This document shows positions 26,635 through 33,549 of a DNA stretch of 43,994 nucleotides, one piece after another. Origin of the DNA: Gemmatimonadota bacterium (lineage in GTDB: Bacteria; Gemmatimonadota; Gemmatimonadetes; Longimicrobiales; Gaopeijiaceae); NCBI GenBank assembly GCA_029879725.1, contig JAOUPR010000025.1:1-43994 (forward strand). The letters are read 5' to 3'. Each line of letters opens with the position of its first letter. The first letter of the stretch is position 1. The notes beneath the pieces are model-generated. The model saw only the letters and a list, made by a program, of their open reading frames with translations, was not told the origin of the DNA and searched no databases. A program made the translations under genes and the position numbers.

Positions 26635-28134
26635 TCAGGACGTGCGGCTCCGGACCCACTCCACCAGGAGGCGCGTGGGGAAACCATATCCGCCCTTCCT
26701 CTGGTAGGGCAGTTTTCCGTCCCCGTAGGCCGTTCCGGCGATGTCGAGGTGCGCCCAGACCGTGTCTCCCACGAACTCGGAAAGGAAGCACGCCGCGGTG
26801 ATGGTCCCCGCCGGACGTCCCCCCACGTTGAGGAGGTCGGCGGTGGCGCTCTCCAGTTGCTTCCCGTACTCGTCCCAGAGGGGGAGGGGCCAGCAGCGCT
26901 CCCCGGAGCGGCTTCCCGCCCCTCGCAACTCCTCGATGAGCCCGTCGTCGTTCCCCAGGACGGCGGCGGCGTGACTTCCCAGCGCGACGACCACGGCCCC
27001 GGTGAGCGTGGCGCAATCCACCATGGCGGCGGGTTTCAGGCGGGAGCCCCAGGTGAGGGCGTCGGCGAGGATCAGGCGCCCCTCCGCGTCGGTGTTGATG
27101 ACCTCCACCGTCTTCCCCGCCAGCGTACCGATCACGTCCCCCGGTTTCACCGCCGTCCCCGACGGGAGGTTCTCGGAAGAGGGGACGATCCCCACCACGT
27201 TGGCCTTCACACCCAGTTCGACGATGGCCTTCATGGCGCCGATGACGGCGGCGCCGCCGGACATGTCGAACTTCATCTCCTCCATCCCGGCGGGAGGCTT
27301 GAGGGAGATCCCCCCGGCGTCGAAGGTGAGCCCCTTCCCCACCAGCACCAGCGGGGCCTCCCCTTCCACCCCACCCCGATGCTCCATGACGATGAAGCGG
27401 GCCTCCTCGTGGGACCCCGCGGAGACGGCCAGGATGGCGTGCATCCCCTCCTCCTTCATCCGCGCCTCGTCGAACACCGTGACCTGGAACCCCACCTCCC
27501 GGCCCATTGCCTCCACTTCCTCGGCCAGATGGCTGGGCGTGGCCACGTTCCCGGGGCGGGACTGGAGGGTACGGGCGACGTTCTCCCCCGTGGCGATGAC
27601 CGCACCCGCCCCGGCGGCCGTGGCCAGGACCTCGGCGTCCCCCTCGCCCAGGAGATCCACCGACTCCACCTGGACGGGTGGGCGGCCGTTCTCCGCGTCC
27701 CGGGTCTTCAACTCCCGGAAGGACCACCCCGCCAGCACGGCGCCTTCGGCCGCCGCCTGGGCCAGAGCCGCCGCCTCGACGCGGCCGTGACCCTCCAGGA
27801 AGACGGCGAGTTCCGTGACGCCCCGGGCTTCCGCTCCCCGCACCGCCCGGGCCGCGAACCGGCGGATCCGCTCCGCGTCCACCTTCGCCTCCTTCCCCAT
27901 CCCCAGGAGGAGCACCCGCCGGGGTCCGGCATCGCCGGAAGCGTAGAAGAGCGCCTCGTCGGCATCCCTCCCGGTGAAATCACCCGACGCCAGAAGGCGC
28001 GTCGCCGCACCGTCGAGGAAACCATCCACTTCGGCGAGCACGCCCGACGGCTCCGTGGTGCCCTGGAGGACGCCGACGGCGAGGAGGGGAACGGTATGGC
28101 TCGAGGGCCGGGCGGCAACGTATCGGACCTGCAT
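26635..28134 (-). CDS. pepA: Leucyl aminopeptidase (M17 family)
   Basis: Two-metal cytosolic aminopeptidase that trims N-terminal residues from peptides. 499 residues from the ATG at 28134. The M17 signature NTDAEGRLILADAL is present along with VGKGLTFDAGGISLKP (metal and catalytic Lys), KFDMSGGAAVIGAM and the bicarbonate-site region. The N-terminal macro-like domain (about 1-165) is the variable one of the family. A promoter-like pair lies about 110 bases upstream. The reading frame continues far upstream of the start, but that part has no family resemblance and opposes two genes. Confidence 0.94.
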   Translation of the reverse strand: MQVRYVAARPSSHTVPLLAVGVLQGTTEPSGVLAEVDGFLDGAATRLLASGDFTGRDADEALFYASGDAGPRRVLLLGMGKEAKVDAERIRRFAARAVRGAEARGVTELAVFLEGHGRVEAAALAQAAAEGAVLAGWSFRELKTRDAENGRPPVQVESVDLLGEGDAEVLATAAGAGAVIATGENVARTLQSRPGNVATPSHLAEEVEAMGREVGFQVTVFDEARMKEEGMHAILAVSAGSHEEARFIVMEHRGGVEGEAPLVLVGKGLTFDAGGISLKPPAGMEEMKFDMSGGAAVIGAMKAIVELGVKANVVGIVPSSENLPSGTAVKPGDVIGTLAGKTVEVINTDAEGRLILADALTWGSRLKPAAMVDCATLTGAVVVALGSHAAAVLGNDDGLIEELRGAGSRSGERCWPLPLWDEYGKQLESATADLLNVGGRPAGTITAACFLSEFVGDTVWAHLDIAGTAYGDGKLPYQRKGGYGFPTRLLVEWVRSRTS

Positions 28135-28248
28135 GGGATCTCGAGGGTGAAAGGAGAAACGGCACGTACGAACGATGACGGGAGTGGCCGTACCCGGAGG
28201 ACGGCATCCTGGCGGGAAGTTACACCCGCACGAAGCTGCATGTGCCGG

Positions 28249-28277
28249 ATGATAGCCTCGCCGGACATGGATGTGGA
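28249..28277 (-). promoter_or_regulatory. Candidate promoter for pepA
   Basis: On the minus strand TCCACA (28277-28272), 17 bases, then TATCAT (28254-28249): four and five of six matches to the sigma-70 consensus with ideal spacing. Transcription would start near 28242, leaving a leader of about 108 bases. The rest of the 294-base divergent gap to the SDR gene holds a small CCCCG/CGGGG hairpin at 28290-28303 and nothing else recognised. Confidence 0.45.
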
Positions 28278-28428
28278 GCCCTTCCCCACCCCCGCGGCCG
28301 GGGAATCCGGAGACGTTTCCGGCGCCCCCACGCGGCGGGACCTGGGAGATGCCCCCGGTCTTGCACGGGAGCCCGTCGATGTTCATACATGCAATCCCCA
28401 GCGTCCCCCACCCGCAGGAGACCCGACC

Positions 28429-29124
28429 ATGAAGTGCGCAGTCGTCACCGGAGGAACCGGAGCCCTGGGCGAAGCGGTGGTGGAACGCTTTCTCCAGGAC
28501 GGTTGGCGGGTATACGCCACCTGGCAATCCGCGGCGAGCGCCGAACGCGTCCGGAGCCGGTCCAGGGATGCCGGAGATCTCCGCCTCCACCAGGTCGACC
28601 TCACGGATTCCATTTCCGTGGATGGGTTCTTTCAGGAAGTGGCCCGCAGCGAGCCCGCCCTCGACGTGCTCTGCAACCTGGCGGGCGGCTTCGAGACGGC
28701 ACCGGTGGAGGAAACGGACCCCGAGGTGTGGGACCAGATGCTGGCCCTGAACGCCACCTCGGCCTTCCTCTCGATCCGTAGCGCCATCCCCCTCCTCCGC
28801 CTCAGCGACGGAGGAGCCATCGTGAACGTGGCCTCCGCTTCCGCCCTGGATGGGACGGTGCCCGGGATGGGAGCGTACCTGGCTTCCAAGTCCGCCGTGA
28901 TCAGCCTCACCCGGAGCCTGGCGAAGGAACTGGCGCCGGACGGAATCACGGTGAACGCCGTGGCCCCCACCACCATCGACACCCTGGCCAACCGGAAGGC
29001 CATGCCCGACGCCGGCACCCACACGTGGCTCACCCCGGAGGAGATCGCCGGCGTGATCGCGTTCCTGACCGGGCCCGAAGCCCGCATCATGACCGGAAAC
29101 GTCGTCGCGCTCTCCAAGGGCTGA
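28429..29124 (+). CDS. Short-chain dehydrogenase/reductase
   Basis: Classical SDR of 231 residues, NAD(P)-dependent oxidoreductase of unknown substrate. Cofactor motif TGGTGALGEA at 8-17; NLAGG near 83 in place of NNAG; catalytic Ser in VNVASASAL and the Tyr/Lys pair in YLASKSA; then the C-terminal VNAVAPTTIDTLANR, where other SDRs have PG. AGGAG lies 8 bases before the ATG at 28429. Glycine-rich motif and length fit the FabG-like group; no acidic residue after the second strand (TWQSAASAERV), so NADP use is possible. Divergent from pepA. Confidence 0.9.
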   Translation: MKCAVVTGGTGALGEAVVERFLQDGWRVYATWQSAASAERVRSRSRDAGDLRLHQVDLTDSISVDGFFQEVARSEPALDVLCNLAGGFETAPVEETDPEVWDQMLALNATSAFLSIRSAIPLLRLSDGGAIVNVASASALDGTVPGMGAYLASKSAVISLTRSLAKELAPDGITVNAVAPTTIDTLANRKAMPDAGTHTWLTPEEIAGVIAFLTGPEARIMTGNVVALSKG

Positions 29125-29159
29125 CGGCTCCTCCCTCCGTTCCACCCTCCTCGTGACCC

Positions 29160-29187
29160 TTGTCAGGGCGGGGAGAGAGGGTAAGTT
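29160..29187 (+). promoter_or_regulatory. Candidate promoter for the ImuB-like gene
   Basis: TTGTCA (29160-29165), 16 bases, TAAGTT (29182-29187). The -35 box matches five of six; the -10 box only three. It begins 36 bases after the SDR stop and is followed by a rare AT-rich patch (29183-29215). No LexA-type box familiar to me was found. Confidence 0.35.
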
Positions 29188-29268
29188 TGATTTTCGGTTT
29201 TTGTTCGGTTTCTCGCGTCGGCCCATCCAGCCATGTCCCGGTTTCCGCAGGACGATCATTTTCTTGTT

Positions 29269-29320
29269 CCCACCCACCCGGCCGGTAGTGGGTGGGCTCA
29301 CAAAGCACACCCCCACCCAC
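29269..29320 (+). promoter_or_regulatory. Two-way hairpin in the leader of the ImuB-like gene
   Basis: CCCACCCAC occurs at 29269-29277 and again at 29312-29320. Its exact complement GTGGGTGGG lies between them at 29288-29296. The middle arm can pair with either copy, so two hairpins exclude each other. The second copy ends 13 bases before the GGAAGGAG ribosome-binding site of the gene starting at 29347. This layout resembles an attenuator or a translation switch, but no function is shown. Confidence 0.4.
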
Positions 29321-29346
29321 CCTCCTCCCCACGGAAGGAGAGCCGC

Positions 29347-30597
29347 ATGGCTCTCTGCCTCTGGCTTCCCACCTTCGAGCTCCGCCTCGAGTTGGTCCGC
29401 TTCCCGGAACTCGACACCACGTCCGTGGCCCTCCTCTCTCCGGACGACCGGGCCATCCACACGGTCTGGCAGGTTTCGGAGCGGGCGTACGAGTCCGGCG
29501 TGCGCCCGGGGCAGCGGGTCTCCCAGGCCGTCTCCCTCTGCCCTTCCCTGACCCTCCTGGAGCCGGACCCCGCCCATTACGACGCCGCCGACGAGGCCAT
29601 GATGGACGCCCTGGCGGAGTTCACCCCCGTCCTGGAGCCCGCCGGACGGGGATGGGCCTTCCTGGGGACGGACGGGCTGGAACGCCTCTTCGGCTCCCCG
29701 CTCCGCCAGGCCGAGCGGGCCCTGGAGACGCTCTTCCGGGTCTTCCCTCCGCCCCTGGTCGCCTCCACCCGGGCCGGCATGGCTCCCGGAAAGTTCGGGG
29801 CCTGGCTGGCGGCCTCCTCCGCCCGGCCGGGCTCCCCCGTCGTCGTATCCCCCGAGAAGCTCCCCGCCTTCCTGGCCGCCTCCCCCGTGCACACCCTCCC
29901 CGTGAACGGGACCATGCTCCAGCGCCTGGAACGCCTGGGAATCCGGACGCTGAAGGACCTTCTGGCACTTCCCGAGCCCGCCCTGGTCGCCCAGTTCGGA
30001 GAGGAGGGCCGCAGCGCGCTGGCCTGGGCCGCAGGACGTCGCATCGATCCGGTGCGCCCCCGCCGGCGCCCCGAGCCCGTCCGCGTCTCCATGGACTTCC
30101 CCGTTCCCGTGGGGATGGTCCAGACGCTGCACGGCTCCCTGGACCGGCTGGTGGAGCGCGCGCTCTCCCGGCCCGGCCGGCGGGGACGAAGCGTCGTGGC
30201 CGTACGGCTGAGCGCCCGCCTGGAGGGGGGGGGCGGATCGTGGACGGTGGACGTCGTGCTCCGCGAAGCCACCACCCAACAGAGCCGCCTCGCGGCCCAC
30301 CTGAAGGGGAAGATGGCCGTGTCCCCTCCCTCGGGAGCCGTGGAGACCCTCGTCCTGGAACTCACCGACTTCGGATCCCCCACCACCCAGCAGGACCTCT
30401 TCGCGCGCAGCGACTCGGGCGGGCGTGGGCGGGCGGGCCGGGATCTGTCCCGCGACGAGGTCCCCCCCTCCCTCCGGGAAGCGGCCCGGGAGCTCAAGCT
30501 CCGCCTGGGACACGCCCCCCTCTATCGCGTGGTGGAGGTGGACCCCTGGTCCAGGATCCCCGAGCGGCGCCACGCCCTCATGAGCTTCGACCCATGA
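29347..30597 (+). CDS. Y-family DNA polymerase-like protein, ImuB type, without catalytic acids
   Basis: 416 residues from the ATG at 29347 (MALCLWLPTFELRL) with GGAAGGAG upstream. The fold follows DinB: RPGQRVSQAVSLCPSLTLLEPD (palm/fingers), a FLGTDGLERLFG strand like ImuB, VASTRAGMAPGKFGAWLAA, and helix-hairpin-helix LERLGIRTLKDLLALPEPAL, then a little-finger-like domain. The DinB metal ligands are missing: the N-terminal Asp is replaced in LWLPTF and no SLDE motif occurs before FLGTDG. A clamp-binding motif QQDLF sits at 348-352. ImuB proteins act as non-catalytic hubs for mutagenic repair with ImuA and DnaE2; neither is nearby. Its stop overlaps the next start (ATGA). Confidence 0.85.
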   Translation: MALCLWLPTFELRLELVRFPELDTTSVALLSPDDRAIHTVWQVSERAYESGVRPGQRVSQAVSLCPSLTLLEPDPAHYDAADEAMMDALAEFTPVLEPAGRGWAFLGTDGLERLFGSPLRQAERALETLFRVFPPPLVASTRAGMAPGKFGAWLAASSARPGSPVVVSPEKLPAFLAASPVHTLPVNGTMLQRLERLGIRTLKDLLALPEPALVAQFGEEGRSALAWAAGRRIDPVRPRRRPEPVRVSMDFPVPVGMVQTLHGSLDRLVERALSRPGRRGRSVVAVRLSARLEGGGGSWTVDVVLREATTQQSRLAAHLKGKMAVSPPSGAVETLVLELTDFGSPTTQQDLFARSDSGGRGRAGRDLSRDEVPPSLREAARELKLRLGHAPLYRVVEVDPWSRIPERRHALMSFDP

Positions 30598-30881
30598 CCT
30601 CCGGCCCCGACCCCGCCTCGGCACATCAGCGCCTTCGTGCCCTGGGCCGGCCGCAGCCCGTGGAGGTCCGAACCGACGACCACGGTGAACCCTGCTTCGT
30701 GCGCCTGCGCGGACGTCCTGCCCGCCGGGTGGAGGCGATCCGGGAGCGCTGGCGCATCGACGACGAGTGGTGGCGCGAAGCCATCTCCAGGGAATACCGC
30801 GCCGTGGTCCTCGACGACGGCGCCGCGTTGACCCTCTACGAGGATCTGCTCACCGGGAGTTGGTATGTCCAGAAGGCGTGA
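30594..30881 (+). CDS. DUF6504-family protein, partner of the ImuB-like protein
   Basis: 95 residues, starting in a 4-base overlap with the polymerase-like gene, so the two are made together. The block RRVEAIRERWRIDDEWWREA, then ISREYRAVVLDDG and LYEDLLTGSWYV is the DUF6504 pattern as I remember it from proteins encoded beside or fused to Y-family polymerase-like proteins in Actinobacteria. The product is small, rich in Arg and Trp, with no membrane span. Function is unknown; context suggests a lesion-bypass accessory factor. Confidence 0.75.
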   Translation: MTSGPDPASAHQRLRALGRPQPVEVRTDDHGEPCFVRLRGRPARRVEAIRERWRIDDEWWREAISREYRAVVLDDGAALTLYEDLLTGSWYVQKA

Positions 30882-30918
30882 GTCCCCATGGAGCGCGTGC
30901 ATGCCCTTCACCACGTTT

Positions 30919-30947
30919 TTGACACGATTTTCGTGGCACCCGATGTT
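30919..30947 (+). promoter_or_regulatory. Candidate recX promoter with overlapping dyad
   Basis: A perfect TTGACA (30919-30924), 17 bases, then GATGTT (30942-30947). A small perfect dyad, CACGA-TTT-TCGTG (30923-30935), overlaps the -35 box and spacer, in the place of a repressor site. Transcription would start about 110 bases before the recX ATG. Confidence 0.45.
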
Positions 30948-31064
30948 GGTGTCCCGGCCGGAACGCTCCGCCACCTCACCGTAACCCTCGACGAGAACGC
31001 CCGCTGGGCCCCGCATCGGGGCCGCCAGGCGGGACACCAGCGTCTCGCGCCTCCCCACCGCTCC

Positions 31065-31757
31065 ATGCCCCATCCCGTCATCACTCGCCTCGAGCCGCTC
31101 CGCCCCCGCGGTCTCATCGTCCGTCTCCACCTGGATCGTGGGGACCCGCTGGAGGTGGCGCTCGAGGCCGTGGAGAAGATGGGCCTGGGCCCCGGCGACG
31201 AATTGCCCGGCCCCCGGCGGGATCACCTCCTGGAGGCCGATGCCCGGTGGCGCGTCCGCGAGGCCGCACTTTCACTCCTGTCGTTCCGCGCCCGCACCCG
31301 GTCCGAGTTGGCCCGGAAGCTCAGGAAGAAGGAGTTCCCCTCCCACCTCGTCGACGCCTGTCTGGACACCCTCGAAGAACGCGGGCTCGTCGACGACGCC
31401 GCGGTGGCCGCCGCCTTCGTGCGCGACCGTCTCCGTTTCCGGCCGCGTGGACGGGTACGCCTCACCCAGGAACTGCGCGGCAAGGGGGTCGACTCGAACG
31501 TGGTCGAGCGTGTCATCGACGACGTCATGGAGCAGGCGGAGGTCACCGACACCGATCTCGCCCTGGAGGTGGTGGACGGTTGGATCTCGCGGCAACGGCC
31601 CGAAGTCCTCGACGCCCTGAAGCCCTCCGCGCCCCGGGACGGCCGGGACCGGATCCGGCGCCGACTCCATGCCTTTCTGGCACGACGCGGGTTCCGGGGG
31701 GAGGCGGTGCAGGCTGCCCTGGAGCGGGCATCCTCGAGAGATCCCGAAACCAAGTAG
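31065..31757 (+). CDS. recX: Regulatory protein RecX
   Basis: RecX binds RecA filaments and limits or tunes their activity. 230 residues from the ATG at 31065 (MPHPVITRLEPLRPRGLIV); earlier in-frame codons look like leader. Three-helix repeats are visible: LSLLSFRARTRSELARKLRK with EFPSHLVDACLDTLEERGLVDD, then RLRFRPRGRVRLTQELRGKG, then a third repeat ending RRRLHAFLARRGFRGEAVQA. There is no good ribosome-binding site, so the start is less sure than the family. recA is not in the window; recX follows the ImuB-like pair, suggesting a DNA-damage neighbourhood. Confidence 0.88.
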   Translation: MPHPVITRLEPLRPRGLIVRLHLDRGDPLEVALEAVEKMGLGPGDELPGPRRDHLLEADARWRVREAALSLLSFRARTRSELARKLRKKEFPSHLVDACLDTLEERGLVDDAAVAAAFVRDRLRFRPRGRVRLTQELRGKGVDSNVVERVIDDVMEQAEVTDTDLALEVVDGWISRQRPEVLDALKPSAPRDGRDRIRRRLHAFLARRGFRGEAVQAALERASSRDPETK

Positions 31758-31857
31758 CTCCGCACCAATCGCTCCCTCCGGGGTTCCATGTCATGAAGCA
31801 CCTGCGATCCTCCCGCTCGGAATCTCCACCGCATCCACCGTGCGAGAGGAGTGCTCC

Positions 31858-32994
31858 ATGGACGGATTCCGCCTGGGTTCCATCTCCGGATTCGAGATCC
31901 GGATCGACTTCTCGTGGTTCGTCATCGTCTTCCTCATCCTCTGGTCCTTTTCCGCCGGAGTCTTTCCCCAGCGTTTCCCCGGTCTGGCGACGGGCACGTA
32001 CCTCGCCATGGGCACCGCCGGCGCCGTCCTCTTCTTCACCTCGCTCCTTGCCCACGAGCTCTCCCACTCGGTGGTGGCGCGCTCCCGCGGGATCCCCGTG
32101 GCCGGGATCACCCTGTTCATCTTCGGAGGGTTGGCCCGGACCGGCGCCGAGGCATCCACGCCGGAGGACGAACTGGTCATCGCCGGCGTGGGCCCCCTCT
32201 GCAGCGTCGCCCTCGGGTTCCTCTTCCACGTCCTGCATCAGGTGGGCGTGGTCGCCGGATGGCCCCTTCCCGTCACGGGCGTCGCTCGGTATCTGGGATT
32301 CCTGAACTTCGTCCTGGCCGGTTTCAATCTCCTCCCCGGCTTTCCCCTGGACGGAGGACGGCTCTTCCGCGCCCTCGCCTGGAAGGCGACCGGAGACCTC
32401 ACCCGCGCCACGCGGTGGGCGTCCGACGGAGGAAGGATCCTGGGATACACGCTGGTGACGCTGGGCGTGATCCAGGTGTTGGGGGGTCTGGTGGTGGGCG
32501 GGCTTTGGCTCGTCTTCATCGGATGGTTCCTGCGCACGGCGGCCGTCTTCTCATTCCAGCAGCACGTCCTGCGCGGAGTCCTGCGGGGAGTGGAGGCCCG
32601 ACGCGTCATGACCCCCCACCCCACCACGGTGTCGCCCGGGCTCTCCCTGGAAGACCTGGTGGAAGAGCGCTTCCTCCGCGACCCGTACCAGTCCTACCCC
32701 GTTCTGGACCGGTACGGCGTGGTGGGGCTCGTGACGCTGGACCAGGTGAAGAGCACCCCCAGGGACCGCTGGGCGCACACCCGCGTGGGCGACGTGATGA
32801 CGACCCCTCCGGGGCTCCTCGTCTCCCCCGAGTCGAGCCTCGTCGACATCCTGGAGAGGATGGCCGAAACGAAGTCCAACCGGGTGATGGTGATGGCGGA
32901 CGGGAAGTTGGTCGGGGTGATCTCTCCCAGCGACGTGTCCCGATGGATCCAGAGGGAGCAGATGATCGCGGACCTGAAGGAGCGCCCGCGATGA
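31858..32994 (+). CDS. Site-2-protease-type M50 metalloprotease with two CBS domains
   Basis: Intramembrane zinc protease, 378 residues from the ATG at 31858 with GAGAGGAG upstream. About six membrane spans between residues 18 and 235. The metal site is HELSH (His66, Glu67, His70), and the third ligand Asp165 lies in LLPGFPLDGG. Two CBS domains follow (about 250-310, VMTPHPTTVSPGLSLEDL; and 318-372, VMTTPPGLLVSPESSLVDIL), which commonly sense adenine nucleotides. Members of this SpoIVFB-like group cut membrane-bound regulators or small proteins; the substrate here is unknown and no anti-sigma factor is adjacent. Confidence 0.92.
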   Translation: MDGFRLGSISGFEIRIDFSWFVIVFLILWSFSAGVFPQRFPGLATGTYLAMGTAGAVLFFTSLLAHELSHSVVARSRGIPVAGITLFIFGGLARTGAEASTPEDELVIAGVGPLCSVALGFLFHVLHQVGVVAGWPLPVTGVARYLGFLNFVLAGFNLLPGFPLDGGRLFRALAWKATGDLTRATRWASDGGRILGYTLVTLGVIQVLGGLVVGGLWLVFIGWFLRTAAVFSFQQHVLRGVLRGVEARRVMTPHPTTVSPGLSLEDLVEERFLRDPYQSYPVLDRYGVVGLVTLDQVKSTPRDRWAHTRVGDVMTTPPGLLVSPESSLVDILERMAETKSNRVMVMADGKLVGVISPSDVSRWIQREQMIADLKERPR

Positions 32995-33073
32995 GCCCAC
33001 CGCAGCGCAATCCGACCCCAGGCCCGAACGGACGACGGCCTTCCAGCCGCCCCGCCCCGGGACTACCTTAGCA

Positions 33074-33093
33074 GCGCCGGCCCAGCCCGGCGC
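33074..33093 (+). terminator. GC hairpin between the M50 gene and tRNA-Pro
   Basis: A 7-bp perfect stem (33074-33080 with 33087-33093). No T run follows. It could end the M50 transcript or form part of the tRNA leader. Confidence 0.3.
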
Positions 33094-33101
33094 GGGACCC
33101 T

Positions 33102-33175
33102 CGGGGCGTGGCGCAGTCCGGTAGCGCACCTGCTTTGGGAGCAGGGGGTCCCCGGTTCGAATCCGGGCGCCCCGA
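33102..33175 (+). tRNA. tRNA-Pro (anticodon TGG)
   Basis: Complete 74-base cloverleaf folded by hand. Acceptor stem 33102-33108 with 33168-33174, D stem GCGC/GCGC, anticodon stem CCTGC/GCAGG around the loop TTTGGGA (anticodon TGG, 33136-33138), T stem CCCGG/CCGGG with loop TTCGAAT, discriminator A. CCA is not encoded; the next bases are CTA. Its 3' end is copied twice downstream (see the repeat entries). Confidence 0.96.
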
Positions 33176-33241
33176 CTACGGCTCTACGACTTCGGTTGTA
33201 GAGCCGTTCGCGTTTCCGCCGTAGTCGGGGCGCCCGGATTC
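33159..33241. repeat. Perfect 24-base inverted repeat made from the tRNA-Pro 3' end
   Basis: Bases 33159-33182 (T loop, T stem 3' strand, acceptor 3' strand and seven bases beyond the tRNA) recur exactly as reverse complement at 33218-33241. The 35 bases between them contain most of a UUCG hairpin. The copied segment is just what tyrosine integrases use as an attachment site, but the second copy is inverted rather than direct. Confidence 0.9.
33180..33205 (+). terminator. UUCG-loop terminator of tRNA-Pro
   Basis: An 11-bp stem with one G-T pair (33180-33190 with 33195-33205) closed by C(TTCG)G, the very stable tetraloop. It is followed by GTTCGCGTTTCC, a broken T tract. It starts 5 bases after the tRNA and lies inside the larger inverted repeat. 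Confidence 0.7.
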
Positions 33242-33549
33242 AGCGGACTCGCGCAGCGAGGACGCGGCCGGCGACGGAAGTCGGCCGCCGGAACCGTAGG
33301 CTCGAGCCGAGCGGCCCCTCCCGTCGGGCGCGCAGCGCCCACCCACCGACCCCCGCGAGGCGAGCGAGGATCGCCCCCACGGGGCGACCGCAGCTCCATC
33401 CGGGCGCCCCGATGGAGCCGCGGTCCCCAGGCTGATCCGTCGCCTTCGTTGCGACGGCGCCCGCCTGGAATCATGTTCGCGACGGCGTGGCAATGGAACG
33501 AGCCGTCCCATATCGGCAGATCCGGTGTGGACGAACGAAGGGAGACGGA
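33242..33549. other. Gene-free, hairpin-dense region between tRNA-Pro and the accessory genes
   Basis: No coding potential is evident here. Perfect short stems follow each other: GCGGCCG/CGGCCGC (33264-33288 area), the palindrome GGCTCGAGCC (33299-33308), GGGCGC/GCGCCC (near 33326-33340), TCGCCCC/GGGGCGA (33371-33387), the GCTCCATC/GATGGAGC dyad (33393-33418), and CCGTCGC/GCGACGG (near 33437-33457). It could be a structured RNA, a pile-up of recombination scars, or both. The last 60 bases hold the leader and GGGAG of the next gene. Confidence 0.55.
33398..33412 (+). repeat. Third, partial copy of the tRNA-Pro 3' end
   Basis: Fifteen bases identical and in direct orientation to 33161-33175, the last fifteen bases of tRNA-Pro. 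The copy is the centre of a longer dyad, with GCTCCATC at 33393-33400 and GATGGAGC at 33411-33418 as outer arms. A direct copy is what a short att remnant would look like, although it is only about 220 bases from the tRNA. Confidence 0.7.

Noticed and set aside
29180-29230. A LexA/SOS box before the ImuB-like gene
   Set aside because: GTTC half-sites are present but neither the GTTC-N7-GTTC nor the CGAAC-N4-GTTCG arrangement fits.
28135-30624. A very long minus-strand reading frame continuing upstream from pepA
   Set aside because: It opposes the SDR and ImuB-like genes, its residues are low-complexity Gly/Arg/Glu, and pepA has a clear start at 28134. High GC suppresses stop codons in shadow frames.
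30888-31064. RecX with a 59-residue N-terminal extension
   Set aside because: The extension does not resemble RecX and contains the best promoter-like sequence of the region.
33218-33241. A second tRNA-Pro gene on the minus strand
   Set aside because: Only the 3' end is repeated; the anticodon arm and D arm are missing beyond 33241.
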